From Nonomuraea solani (GTDB lineage Bacteria > Actinomycetota > Actinomycetes > Streptosporangiales > Streptosporangiaceae), in assembly GCF_900108335.1 (NCBI RefSeq), contig NZ_FNVT01000002.1, positions 675,620-739,619 of the forward strand: a stretch of 64,000 bases of DNA, written 5' to 3'. A program made the position numbers and the translations under genes. Below are positions 26,116-33,677 of this stretch, in pieces. How positions within the stretch are numbered: position 1 is the stretch's first letter; the number at the start of each line of letters is the position of its first letter. The notes below the pieces were generated by a model. The model had not been told where the DNA came from. It saw only the letters and a list, made by a program, of their open reading frames with translations, and did not search any database.

Positions 26116-26427
26116 ATGTCTCAGGTACGTCGGCAGCTCGCCCGCCCGCGCCCCAGCTGGGGTTGGCAGGATGATGCCGCGTGCCGGGGTGAGGACCTCG
26201 TGCTCTTCTTCGGCCCCGATGGGGAGCGGCAGCCCGAGCGTGACGTACGAGAGCGGAAGGCCAAGGCGATCTGCGCCGGGTGCCCTGTCCGCAACGAGTG
26301 CCTAGACTACGCGCTGTCCCGGCCCGAGAAGTACGGCACGTGGGGCGGTCTCAACGAGGACGAGCGCGCCAGCGAGCGTCGCCGTCGTATGCGCCGCGCG
26401 GCCAGCGCCGGCATCACCGCCGCCTGA
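26116..26427 (+). CDS. WhiB-like (Wbl) iron-sulfur transcription factor
   Basis: Wbl protein of 103 aa. Four cysteines ligate a [4Fe-4S] cluster in the pattern Cys23, Cys53, Cys56, Cys62 (CAGCPVRNEC), followed by the GTWGG turn (74-78) and a basic C-terminal tail ERRRRMRRA for DNA binding. Wbl proteins act with the primary sigma factor in redox or developmental control and occur only in actinobacteria and their phages. The ATG at 26116 has a gaaggtgg ribosome site. Which Wbl class it belongs to cannot be fixed by eye. Confidence 0.95.
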   Translation: MSQVRRQLARPRPSWGWQDDAACRGEDLVLFFGPDGERQPERDVRERKAKAICAGCPVRNECLDYALSRPEKYGTWGGLNEDERASERRRRMRRAASAGITAA

Positions 26428-26480
26428 ACACACCCGGCAGCGTCACCATCATCGCGTGATCGAGCAGTTGTCCCGATGAA

Positions 26481-26512
26481 CCGGGGCCTGGCCATCCATC
26501 GCCAGGCCCCGG
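26481..26512. terminator. Bidirectional terminator hairpin
   Basis: Perfect 12-bp stem CCGGGGCCTGGC / GCCAGGCCCCGG with an 8-base loop between the convergent wbl and Nudix genes. Confidence 0.8.
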
Positions 26513-26589
26513 CGAACCCGGTCGGGGCAACTGCCTGATCAGGCCCACAGCACCACGGACTCGGCCACCCCATCCTGGGGTGGTCGTCG

Positions 26590-26994
26590 TCATTTCATCC
26601 TCAATGCCCCCGAACTCATGAGCATCGGCACGACGTGGTTCCGCACCGCGGGCGCCAGCCGTGGCTCGAACTCGTCACGCCCGTCCGTCCACCCCAGCGC
26701 GGCCAGCTCGGCCGCAGGCCGCGGCCGGCCGTCCAGCCCGGCCGTGAACACCGTCATGCGCATGGGCACCCCCTCCAGCGCGGCCACCTCTTCCACGTGG
26801 CCGAGCAGGACCGGATCTCGCGGCCGCACGCCCAGCTCCTCCGCCAGCTCCCGGGCCAGCGTCTCCTCGGCGCTCTCCCCTTCCTCCGGCTTGCCTCCCG
26901 GCAGATAGAAGACCTCGGGCGCCGCCGTCTTACTCACGACGAGCAACCGCCCCCGATCCACCACCGCCGCGGCCACCACCCGCATCACACCCAT
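26590..26994 (-). CDS. Nudix hydrolase
   Basis: A 134-residue Nudix protein. The Nudix box GGKPEEGESAEETLARELAEELGV keeps the Gx5Ex7REUxEExGU pattern, starting at about residue 33. It hydrolyses a nucleoside diphosphate linked to another moiety; the opening VVAAAVVDRGRLLVVSKTA suggests the MutT/NUDT group, but the substrate cannot be told. The divergent gene downstream of its start is a secreted phytase-like protein. Confidence 0.92.
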   Translation of the reverse strand: MGVMRVVAAAVVDRGRLLVVSKTAAPEVFYLPGGKPEEGESAEETLARELAEELGVRPRDPVLLGHVEEVAALEGVPMRMTVFTAGLDGRPRPAAELAALGWTDGRDEFEPRLAPAVRNHVVPMLMSSGALRMK

Positions 26995-27057
26995 GCCGCC
27001 AGCATGCCAGTGCCCGGCCGGCCGCCGTGCCCCGCCTCGGCCCTCCCCCTTCTCTCG

Positions 27058-27084
27058 AAAGGACCTCGGCCGTAGTAGGGCGGG
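27058..27084 (+). repeat. Dispersed 27-bp intergenic repeat, copy 2
   Basis: Same element as at 21363 and 45822 (AAAGGACCTC core). Here it lies between divergent genes, about 70 bases upstream of the phytase-like gene's -10 box. Confidence 0.6.
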
Positions 27085-27167
27085 TGTGACCAGGCCGACA
27101 TCCAGTGGTCATCGCCCGTTGCCGTACGTTCGGAAAACGGTCATGTGGCCGCCCTAGGGTGCCCGCC

Positions 27168-28361
27168 ATGAGACGCATCACCATCCTGATGTCCGCGGCC
27201 ACCATGGCCCTGAGCCTGGCCGCTCCCGCCGCCGCGGACCCCGGCCGGTCCGCGTACGGCCGCGCCACCCTGACCGGCTTCGCCGCCCTGCCCGCGCTGA
27301 CCTTCGTGCCCGGCAGCGAGCCGTCCGGGTCGCTGCTCGGCACGGCCCCGGTGAACGGCGTCACCCCGCCCTTCGCCGGCCAGCCCGTGCAGGGGTTCAG
27401 CGGCATCGTCCGCCGCCACGACGGCACCTTCGACGTGCTGTCCGACAACGGCTACGGCGGCAAGGCCAACAGCTCCGACTTCCTGCTCCGGGTGCACCGC
27501 GTCAAGCCGGACTTCCGCACCAAAGAGGTCAAGGTGCTCGGCGGCTTCGACCTGACCGACCCGCGCGGGCTGGTGCCGTTCCCGCTGACCCGGCAGGACC
27601 GTAAGCTGACCGGCTCCGACTTCGACGTCGAGTCGATCGTGCGCACGGCGGACGGCACGTACTGGATCGGCGACGAGTTCGGCCCCTTCCTGCTGCACTT
27701 CGACCGCAGGGGCCGCCTGATGGACGCCCCGGTCCCGCTGCCGGGCGTCAAGGCCCCCGAGAACCCGGACCTGAACGGCGGCCAGCCCAATCTGGGTGGC
27801 AGCAAGGGCTTCGAGGGCATGGCCAGGGCGGTGGACGGCCGGCGCCTCTACCCGCTGCTGGAGGGCACGGTGAGCGGCGACCCGGCGGGCTCGCTGCGCA
27901 TGTACGAGTTCGACCTGAGCAAGCGGGCCTACACCGACCGCCGCTGGACGTACCGGCTGGACGACCCCTCCCACGCCATCGGCGACGCGATCGCCGTCGA
28001 CGCGAACCGCTTCCTGATCATCGAGCGGGACAACCTCCAGGGCGACGCCGCCAAGGTCAAGCGCATCTACCTGGCCGACCTGCGCGACAGGGACCGCGAC
28101 GGCGCGCTCGACAAGACCCTGGTCGCCGACCTGCTCGACGTCGCCGACCCGCGCGGGCTGGGCGGCGCGCCGGGCACGTTCAGGTTCCCGTTCCAGACGA
28201 TCGAGGACGTCGTCATCCTGGACGACCGCACGCTCGGCGTGCTCGACGACAACAACTTCCCGTTCTCGAACGGCCGCACGCCGGGCAAGCCCGACGACAA
28301 CGAGTTCATCACCGTACGGCTGACGCGCGGCCTCAAGGCCGACCCCCGCGTCTACCTGTAA
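27168..28361 (+). CDS. Secreted phytase-like esterase (PF13449-type)
   Basis: Exported protein of 397 aa with a cleavable signal peptide (MRRITILMSAATMALSLAAP, cleavage probably after AAA) followed by a single esterase-like-activity-of-phytase beta-propeller domain. Family-typical pieces are GFSGIVRRHDGTFDVLSDNG, ESIVRTADGTYWIGDEFGPF, KGFEGMARAVDGRRLYPLLE and a C-terminal DDNNFPFSNGR. Probably a phosphoesterase acting outside the cell; substrate unproved. TAGGGT at 27155-27160 ends 7 bases before the ATG, so the mRNA is likely leaderless, and this fixes the start. Confidence 0.9.
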   Translation: MRRITILMSAATMALSLAAPAAADPGRSAYGRATLTGFAALPALTFVPGSEPSGSLLGTAPVNGVTPPFAGQPVQGFSGIVRRHDGTFDVLSDNGYGGKANSSDFLLRVHRVKPDFRTKEVKVLGGFDLTDPRGLVPFPLTRQDRKLTGSDFDVESIVRTADGTYWIGDEFGPFLLHFDRRGRLMDAPVPLPGVKAPENPDLNGGQPNLGGSKGFEGMARAVDGRRLYPLLEGTVSGDPAGSLRMYEFDLSKRAYTDRRWTYRLDDPSHAIGDAIAVDANRFLIIERDNLQGDAAKVKRIYLADLRDRDRDGALDKTLVADLLDVADPRGLGGAPGTFRFPFQTIEDVVILDDRTLGVLDDNNFPFSNGRTPGKPDDNEFITVRLTRGLKADPRVYL

Positions 28362-28439
28362 CGCTCGCCGAGCCGTAGGCGGGCCGGGTCCGCCCGCCTA
28401 CATCGGCGGCGTCCATGGGGTGGCCGACGGGGTGGCCGA

Positions 28440-28445
28440 TAGGGT
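28440..28445 (+). promoter_or_regulatory. -10 box TAGGGT of a leaderless gene
   Basis: Ends 7 bases before the ATG at 28453; the same TAGGGT-N7-ATG arrangement occurs at 27155 and 46777. Confidence 0.5.
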
Positions 28446-28452
28446 GCCTGCC

Positions 28453-29097
28453 ATGTCACCAGAACCTTCGCCTGTCACCGCGGACGACGTCGAGGAGGCC
28501 GTCCGGCTGGCCGTCGAGACCCTGCGCCAGGCGCCCGAGACCGCCTGGGACCGCAAGGCCGGAACCCTTGAGTGGACCTGCTGGGAGACCGTCGAGCACC
28601 TGGCGGACGACCTGTTCGCCTACGCGGCCCAGCTCGGCCTGACGACGCCGCCGCTGGACGACTACGTGCCCTTCATCCTGGAAAGCCGCCGGCCGGGCGG
28701 CCCGGGGAACACCGTGCACGCCGACCGCAAGGCGGGCCCCGCCGGGCTGATGCAGGTGCTGCAGGCGAGCGGCGCGCTGCTGGTCGCCATGGTGCGTACG
28801 GCGCCCCCGCACGCCCGAGCCCACCACACCTTCGGCCCGGCCGACGCGGCGGCGTCCGCCGGGATGGGCCTGGTGGAGACCCTCGTGCACGTCCATGACC
28901 TGGCCGAGGGCCTCGGTCTCACCTGGACGCCGCCCGCGGACATGTGCGCCCGCGTGCTGGCCAGACTCTTCCCCGACGCCCCGCGCGACACCGACCCCTG
29001 GACCACCCTGCTGTGGGCCACCGGCCGCGCCGAGCTCCCCGGCCGCCCCCGCCTGACGGAGTGGCGCTGGTACAACGAGCCCGTGTCAAGGGCCTAG
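28453..29097 (+). CDS. DinB/mycothiol-dependent isomerase-fold protein
   Basis: A 214-residue protein of the mycothiol maleylpyruvate isomerase N-terminal (DinB-like four-helix) fold. The three metal ligands expected from this fold can be seen: a His in WETVEHLADDL and Glu/His in VETLVHVHDLAE, equal to the ETxxHxxD motif also present in the proteins at 40092 and 50918. Such enzymes use zinc and often mycothiol to transfer or isomerise small molecules; the reaction here is unknown. It reads from a leaderless promoter. Confidence 0.8.
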   Translation: MSPEPSPVTADDVEEAVRLAVETLRQAPETAWDRKAGTLEWTCWETVEHLADDLFAYAAQLGLTTPPLDDYVPFILESRRPGGPGNTVHADRKAGPAGLMQVLQASGALLVAMVRTAPPHARAHHTFGPADAAASAGMGLVETLVHVHDLAEGLGLTWTPPADMCARVLARLFPDAPRDTDPWTTLLWATGRAELPGRPRLTEWRWYNEPVSRA

Positions 29098-29106
29098 TGA
29101 CCGAAA

Positions 29107-29149
29107 CCCTTCGCCGGGCCGACCGTAACCAGGCTCGCCCGGCGAAGGG
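29107..29149. terminator. Bidirectional terminator hairpin
   Basis: Perfect 13-bp stem CCCTTCGCCGGGC / GCCCGGCGAAGGG with a 17-base loop, placed between the convergent isomerase-fold and DUF397 genes. Confidence 0.85.
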
Positions 29150-29158
29150 ACCCCGATC

Positions 29159-29392
29159 TCAGACGATGAGATCGTCGAACTCCCCGTCCTTCGCCCCGAG
29201 GACGAACGCGGTGATCTCGGCCTGGGTGTAGACCAGCGCCGGTCCTTCGGGAAAGCGTGAGTTGCGCATGGCTATGTCCCCCGTGGGCAGGTTCGCGACC
29301 TCGACGCAGTTGCCGTTGGGGTTGCTCCGCTTGCTTTTGCGCCAGACGACGGGAAGGCGGCCGGCGGACGTTCCGTTCCGGAACTCATGCAT
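29159..29392 (-). CDS. DUF397 protein of a WhiJ-like triad
   Basis: A 77-residue DUF397 protein; the signature is WRKSKRSNPNGNCVEVANLP followed by a DIAMRNSRFPEGPALVYT turn. In Streptomyces, DUF397 genes sit beside XRE regulators of the WhiJ/Scr1 group and modulate them, perhaps by direct binding. Start ATG at 29392 with GGAG 8 bases upstream. An 18-bp palindrome 24 bases before the start matches one upstream of the XRE gene, so both are likely under the same regulator. Confidence 0.9.
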   Translation of the reverse strand: MHEFRNGTSAGRLPVVWRKSKRSNPNGNCVEVANLPTGDIAMRNSRFPEGPALVYTQAEITAFVLGAKDGEFDDLIV

Positions 29393-29415
29393 GGGGGCAG
29401 CTCCTCGCGATCTTA

Positions 29416-29433
29416 CGGATGCACGTGCATCCG
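29416..29433. promoter_or_regulatory. 18-bp palindromic operator (DUF397 side)
   Basis: Perfect palindrome CGGATGCACGTGCATCCG. The core TGCACGTGCA is shared with the palindrome at 30427-30444, making it the likely binding site of the XRE regulator in between. Confidence 0.8.
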
Positions 29434-29528
29434 CGTTTGCGAGGTGACAATACGGCAACGAGAAGCGCTCCATATACCGGACGACCAAAAATCCCGGTAT
29501 GGAGTGGATCACACGGGTATGAGGTGAC

Positions 29529-30410
29529 TTATCGGGAAATGAGGCTTTCCAGAAAGCGTCTGGTCGCCTTGGGCTCCTCCGCCTGGATGCTGAGCCGGTC
29601 CATGACCTCCATGTAGTGGTCGGAGTCGGCGGGCTTGTCCAGGTAGAGGGCGCTGGTGAGCTGCTCCATGTAGACGACGTCGGGCAGCTCGCGCTCGGGG
29701 AAGCGCAGGATGCTGAACGGGCCCCCGGCCGCCGCGTGGCCGCCCCGGTCGAACGGCATGATCTGCACGGTGATGTTGCGCTCGGCCGTGATGTCCAGGA
29801 GATGGGTGATCTGCTCCCGCATGATCTCGGGCCCGCCGAGCGTCCTGCGCACGACGGCCTCGTCGATCACCGCCCAGAGCGTCAGCCCGCTCTCCAGCCG
29901 CTTCTGCCGCGTCGTGCGCAGCGTCACCCGCCGGTCGAGCTCGGCCTTCGGGGCCTTCTCGTGGGCCAGCTCGATGACGCCCCTGGCGTAGGCGGGGGTC
30001 TGGAGCAGGCCGGGCACGAACTGGTTCTCGTAGGTACGGATGCTGGACGCGGCGCCCTCAAGGCCGATGTAGACCTCGAACCAGGCGGGCAGCAGGTCGC
30101 CGTACTTGTGCCACCAGCCGGGCGCGTTGGCCTGCTTGGCCAGAGCCAGCAGGGGCTCGCGCTCGGCGGGGTCGGTGACGCCGTAGAGGGTCAGCAGGTC
30201 GGCCACGTCGCGCTGCTTGAAGCTGACCTGGCCGAGCTCCAGCCGACTGATCTTGGCATGAGATGCGCGAATCTCGTACCCGGCCTCTTCGCGCGATATA
30301 CCCTTCTCCGTACGGAGCCTGCGCAGCTGGGTGCCTAGCAGGATTCGCAGCACCGTCGGGCTTCCCGGCGAATGGCTGAGAAGCTCCCCTTCCGCGCTCT
30401 GTGCGCTCAC
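29529..30410 (-). CDS. XRE-family regulator with DUF5753 domain (WhiJ/Scr1-like)
   Basis: Helix-turn-helix regulator of 293 aa: a Cro/C1-type HTH at about residues 25-80 (LRRLRTEKGISREEAGYEI, SHAKISRLELGQVSF) and a long C-terminal DUF5753 domain (TYENQFVPGLLQTPAYARGV; RTLGGPEIMREQITHLL). Members such as S. coelicolor WhiJ control development and antibiotic production together with a DUF397 partner. GTG start with AGGAG 8 bases upstream. A perfect 18-bp palindrome lies 17 bases before the start, implying self-regulation. Confidence 0.92.
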   Translation of the reverse strand: MSAQSAEGELLSHSPGSPTVLRILLGTQLRRLRTEKGISREEAGYEIRASHAKISRLELGQVSFKQRDVADLLTLYGVTDPAEREPLLALAKQANAPGWWHKYGDLLPAWFEVYIGLEGAASSIRTYENQFVPGLLQTPAYARGVIELAHEKAPKAELDRRVTLRTTRQKRLESGLTLWAVIDEAVVRRTLGGPEIMREQITHLLDITAERNITVQIMPFDRGGHAAAGGPFSILRFPERELPDVVYMEQLTSALYLDKPADSDHYMEVMDRLSIQAEEPKATRRFLESLISR

Positions 30411-30426
30411 TGCACCGCTCCTAGGT

Positions 30427-30444
30427 CATCTGCACGTGCAGATG
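30427..30444. promoter_or_regulatory. 18-bp palindromic operator (XRE/ATPase divergent region)
   Basis: Perfect palindrome CATCTGCACGTGCAGATG in the region between the XRE gene and the divergent ATPase gene. Shares TGCACGTGCA and the flanking ATC/GAT blocks with 29416-29433. Confidence 0.8.
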
Positions 30445-30539
30445 CGATTAGCATCCGTAAACTACGAAAAGTCTTGCATCGGTAAGCACTCCCCGTAAAG
30501 ATGGGCATTGGATCACCAGACCGCGCTTCGGGGGCCAGA

Positions 30540-31013
30540 ATGACGACTTTCGACGCTCGGCCGCAAGCCGCCATCGGTTCCCGGCCACCAGGATGGCTTT
30601 CGTCCGTTCTGGTAGACGGGCATGCCGGTGAGTGCGACGCGGTGTTCCCGTTCCACCAGCGGACCGCTCTTGAGCCCGCCTGCGTGGCGACGGCCCGGCG
30701 GTTCGTCGACCAGACGCTCACGTCGTGGGGCGTGCTCGACGTGGCCTTCGACGCCCAGTTGGTGGTCTCGGAGCTGGTGACCAACGCGATGCGGCACGGC
30801 GGCGGGGCGGCCCAGTTGCGGTTGCTGTCGCACGGGGCCGAGCTGGCGTGCGCGGTGACCGACCACACTCGAACGATACCCGTGGCGGCCAGTCCCGACG
30901 TCTTCTCGGAGTTCGGGCGCGGGCTGCGCCTCGTGGACGCCCTCTGCACGGCCTGGGGCTGGCTCTCCCCCGGCGGCTCCCGCAAGATCGTCTGGGCCGT
31001 CATCGCCGGCTGA
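30540..31013 (+). CDS. HATPase-fold ATP-binding protein (RsbW/anti-sigma-like)
   Basis: Histidine-kinase-like ATPase domain protein (157 aa from ATG 30540; an in-frame ATG at 30501 is the alternative). The N box is VVSELVTNAMRHG, then CAVTDHTRT (a changed G1 region, lacking the usual DxGxG) and FGRGLRLVDALC as the G2 box. Proteins like this are anti-sigma-factor kinases or their relatives, and a homologue sits beside whiJ-like genes in Streptomyces. It is transcribed away from the XRE gene across the palindromic operator, completing the triad. Confidence 0.85.
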   Translation: MTTFDARPQAAIGSRPPGWLSSVLVDGHAGECDAVFPFHQRTALEPACVATARRFVDQTLTSWGVLDVAFDAQLVVSELVTNAMRHGGGAAQLRLLSHGAELACAVTDHTRTIPVAASPDVFSEFGRGLRLVDALCTAWGWLSPGGSRKIVWAVIAG

Positions 31014-31019
31014 CCCCTC

Positions 31020-31646
31020 TCAGGCCCGGTCGAGCAGATCGAGCACGTCGGCGTCGCTGAGCTGGTCGAACAGCTCGTACCACTGACCGACGGCCCGGAA
31101 GTCGGCCGGAGTCCGCAGCACGACCACCTCGTCGGCCTCCTGACGCAGCGAGTGTACGGTCTCGCGCGCCCCGACGGGCACGGCCAGCGTCAGCCTGGCG
31201 GGCTTGGCCGGATGCAGCGCCCGCAGCGCGGCCCTGGCGGTGCCGCCGGTGGCCAGGCCGTCGTCGACCACGATCACCTCCCGGCCCTCCAGCGCGGGCA
31301 GCGGGCGGTCACCCCGGTAGGCGCGGACCCGCCGGGCCAGCTCGCGCCGTTCCTGCTCGACCACGCCGGCGACGGATTCGGGCGTCAGGCCCAGGCGGTG
31401 CAGCAGCGGCACGTCGAACACCGGCTCGCCACCCTCGGCGATCGCGCCGACGCCCAGCTCGGGCGCCGGCGGGTAGCCGATCTTCCTGGTCACGAGGACG
31501 TCGAGCGGGGCGTCGAGCCTGCGCGCGATGGGCGCGGCCACCGCCACCCCGCCGCGGGGCAGCGCCAGGACCACGGGGTCGTGCGCGTCCCGCAGCCGCT
31601 CGGCCAGCAGCATTCCTGCCTCGGCCCGGTCTGCGAAGAGCTCCAT
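31020..31646 (-). CDS. Phosphoribosyltransferase-fold protein
   Basis: Type I PRTase-like protein (208 aa). The PRPP-binding loop is VIVVDDGLATGGTARAAL at about residues 122-139; the N-terminus has LALPRGGVAVAAPIARRL and a VLVTRKIGYPPAPELGVGAI segment typical of the ComFC/YP_-type erythromycin-cluster PRTases. The substrate is unknown. It lies 6 bases from the convergent ATPase gene and upstream is a free-standing region of about 100 bases. Confidence 0.88.
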   Translation of the reverse strand: MELFADRAEAGMLLAERLRDAHDPVVLALPRGGVAVAAPIARRLDAPLDVLVTRKIGYPPAPELGVGAIAEGGEPVFDVPLLHRLGLTPESVAGVVEQERRELARRVRAYRGDRPLPALEGREVIVVDDGLATGGTARAALRALHPAKPARLTLAVPVGARETVHSLRQEADEVVVLRTPADFRAVGQWYELFDQLSDADVLDLLDRA

Positions 31647-31710
31647 GACCTGTGCCTACCCGCTGACGCCCGCTCCTCGCCTTCTCCGCGCCCGCTCCGC
31701 GCAACGGAGC

Positions 31711-31738
31711 CCGGGCGGCTGGGGTCCCTGCCGCCCGG
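31711..31738 (-). terminator. Terminator hairpin after rsgA
   Basis: Perfect 9-bp stem CCGGGCGGC / GCCGCCCGG with a 10-base loop, 8 bases past the rsgA stop. Confidence 0.7.
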
Positions 31739-31746
31739 ACAAGCCG

Positions 31747-32844
31747 TCAGGGCCGGTTTCTGCCGGAGCGGCGCATCTCCTTGTGGATGATCTTCCACTT
31801 GTTCTGCTGCTCCTTACGGAGCCGCGCGTCCGTGCGGGAGGCCATCCACTGCGCCTCCCGCTGCAGCTTGCGCCAGCTCACCAGCCGCCGCTCCGGCAGC
31901 CGGCCGCTCTCCAGCGCCTCCAGCACCGCGCACCCCGGCTCCCCGGTGTGCCCGCAGTCACCGAACCGACAGAGTTCGGCCAGCGCCTCGATGTCGGAGA
32001 AGACCAGCTCCACGCCCTCGGCCATGTCGTACAGGCCGATTCTGCGGATTCCCGGAGTGTCGATGATCAGCCCGCCCCCGGGCAGCGGGATCAGCTCCCG
32101 GTGCACGGTGGTGTGTCGGCCCCGGCCGTCCGCGGCGCGTACTTGCTGGGTGTCCATGACCGTCCCCCCGGCCAGGGCGTTGACCAGCGTGGACTTGCCC
32201 GCGCCCGACGGGCCGAGGATGACGGCCGTGCGGGAGCCGCCGAGATATTCGCCGACGAGCTCCACCCCGTCGCCGTGCAGGGACGAGACGGCGTGCACGG
32301 CGACGCCGGGCGCTGCCGCGCGTACGTCGTCGAGCAGGTCGTCGAGGCCCTTTTCGAACAGGTCGGACTTGGTGATGAGCACGACGGGCGTGCCGCCGGA
32401 CTCCCAGGCCAGGGCGACCAGGCGTTCGATGCGGCCGAGGTCGGCGAAGTCGGTGGAGTGCATCGACGGCTCGGCCACGAAGACCAGGTCGACGTTGGCC
32501 GCGAGCACCTGGCCCTGGCCGTCGCCCGACAGGCCGCCGACCGAGTCGCGGCTCACGCCGCCTCTGACGAACGCGGTCGACCGCGGCAGGACCTCGTCGA
32601 CCTCGTAGCGGCCCTCGGGCAGCCACCTGATCGCCACCCAGTCGCCCACGCACGGCAGTGCGACGGGATCGGCGGCGGATGCCCGGCGGACCCGGGCGCT
32701 GTATTTGACGTGATGCTGACCGTCCGCCGCGATCACTTCGGCGGCGCCGCGATCGACGCGGGACACGCGGGCGGGGACGGTGTCAGCGGGCAGCCCGCCG
32801 GCCAGGAGTTCGGTCCAGCCGAGCAGGGAAAGATCGTAAGACAA
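31747..32844 (-). CDS. rsgA: Ribosome small-subunit GTPase A
   Basis: Circularly permuted GTPase (365 aa) that helps mature the 30S subunit. Motif order is permuted as expected: G4 ITKSD, then G1 GPSGAGKST, then G3 DTPGIR. An N-terminal OB fold comes first, and a zinc site C-x4-C-x-H-x5-C (CRFGDCGHTGEPGC) is near the C-terminus, followed by a basic tail. I place the start at the TTG 32844 (LSYDLSLLGW); a longer reading to GTG 32946 would overlap a short upstream peptide frame and has no good ribosome site. Divergent from an ECF sigma gene. Confidence 0.93.
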   Translation of the reverse strand: MSYDLSLLGWTELLAGGLPADTVPARVSRVDRGAAEVIAADGQHHVKYSARVRRASAADPVALPCVGDWVAIRWLPEGRYEVDEVLPRSTAFVRGGVSRDSVGGLSGDGQGQVLAANVDLVFVAEPSMHSTDFADLGRIERLVALAWESGGTPVVLITKSDLFEKGLDDLLDDVRAAAPGVAVHAVSSLHGDGVELVGEYLGGSRTAVILGPSGAGKSTLVNALAGGTVMDTQQVRAADGRGRHTTVHRELIPLPGGGLIIDTPGIRRIGLYDMAEGVELVFSDIEALAELCRFGDCGHTGEPGCAVLEALESGRLPERRLVSWRKLQREAQWMASRTDARLRKEQQNKWKIIHKEMRRSGRNRP

Positions 32845-32882
32845 CGTGGTGAAACCTTTGATTCGAGAAGGAATCGGGCAGC

Positions 32883-32936
32883 TCAGTGGAGCTCCCGGAG
32901 GTGGACGGACGGCACGCTGAACAGGGTGACCCTCAT
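32883..32936 (-). CDS. Possible 17-residue upstream peptide of rsgA
   Basis: ATG at 32936 preceded by GGAGG at 9 bases opens the 17-codon frame MRVTLFSVPSVHLRELH, ending 38 bases before the rsgA start. The ribosome site is better than that of rsgA itself. It may couple or attenuate rsgA translation. No homologue is known to me. Confidence 0.4.
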   Translation of the reverse strand: MRVTLFSVPSVHLRELH

Positions 32937-32970
32937 ATGTCTCCACCTCCTCGATCGGTTTCCGGGGGTG

Positions 32971-32999
32971 ACTCTACGCACCTGTCTCCGGCGATGCAA
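32971..32999 (-). promoter_or_regulatory. Candidate rsgA promoter
   Basis: On the minus strand, TTGCAT (32994-32999) and TAGAGT (32971-32976) are separated by 17 bases and would start a transcript just ahead of the upstream peptide. Confidence 0.45.
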
Positions 33000-33022
33000 T
33001 CGGATTATCTTCCGCGATCCGT

Positions 33023-33049
33023 TGAACCGTGTCAGGGCGGCTGGCCGTA
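33023..33049 (+). promoter_or_regulatory. ECF-sigma promoter P1 (TGAACC-N17-CGTA), autoregulatory
   Basis: TGAACC (33023-33028) and CGTA (33046-33049) lie 29 bases before the ECF sigma gene. The form agrees with the M. tuberculosis SigL consensus as I know it (TGAACC, 16-18 bases, CGT). Confidence 0.75.
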
Positions 33050-33077
33050 CCACCTGCCGACGGACTGAGAAAGGGGA

Positions 33078-33677
33078 ATGATGCGAATCAGCACGTATCC
33101 CCCACCCTCGGCCGAGGGAGCCGCCCCGATGGGCAAGCCGCGCTTACGACACTGGATCCGGCGCGTACGCCCGGACGACGAGGTGGTCGTGTCCGCGCTC
33201 TACCGGGAGTATCACAGGCCGCTGCTCGCCTTCGTGATCCGGCTGACCGCGGGCGATCGGCAGTGGGCGGAAGATGTGGTGCAGGAGACGATGATCCGGG
33301 CCTGGCGTAGTGCGGAACAACTGGACCCGGAGTCTGTCTCGCTGATGCCCTGGCTAGCCACGGTCGCGAGACGTATCGTGATCGATGACCGGCGGCGCCG
33401 GGAAGCCCGGCCGCCGGAGTCGGGCGATGGACCGCTGGAGAGCGTGCCCGTGCCTGACGAGATGGAGGGAATGCTGCACCAGGTGGTCGTGTCAGAGGCG
33501 CTGAAGGCGTTATCACCGGCTCACCGCGAGATCCTCAACGAGACGATCCTGCGGGACCGGTCGGTCAATGACGCCGCCGTGGCGCTCGGCATCCCGGTCG
33601 GCACGGTGAAGTCCCGGGTCTACTACGCCGTACGCGCGTTGCGCATCGCATTGGAGGAGAGGGGGGTGACGGCGTGA
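33078..33677 (+). CDS. ECF RNA polymerase sigma factor (SigL-like)
   Basis: ECF sigma factor of 199 aa with regions 2 (REYHRPLLAFVIRLTAGD; AEDVVQETMIRAWRSAE) and 4 (LSPAHREILNETILRDRSV; LGIPVGTVKSRVYYAVRAL). The following gene is a zinc anti-sigma factor whose GTG overlaps the stop, so the two are made in equal amounts. The gene has its own ECF-type promoter just upstream, and a matching one precedes the CHRD gene downstream. It probably responds to redox or envelope stress through the zinc anti-sigma factor. Confidence 0.93.
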   Translation: MMRISTYPPPSAEGAAPMGKPRLRHWIRRVRPDDEVVVSALYREYHRPLLAFVIRLTAGDRQWAEDVVQETMIRAWRSAEQLDPESVSLMPWLATVARRIVIDDRRRREARPPESGDGPLESVPVPDEMEGMLHQVVVSEALKALSPAHREILNETILRDRSVNDAAVALGIPVGTVKSRVYYAVRALRIALEERGVTA

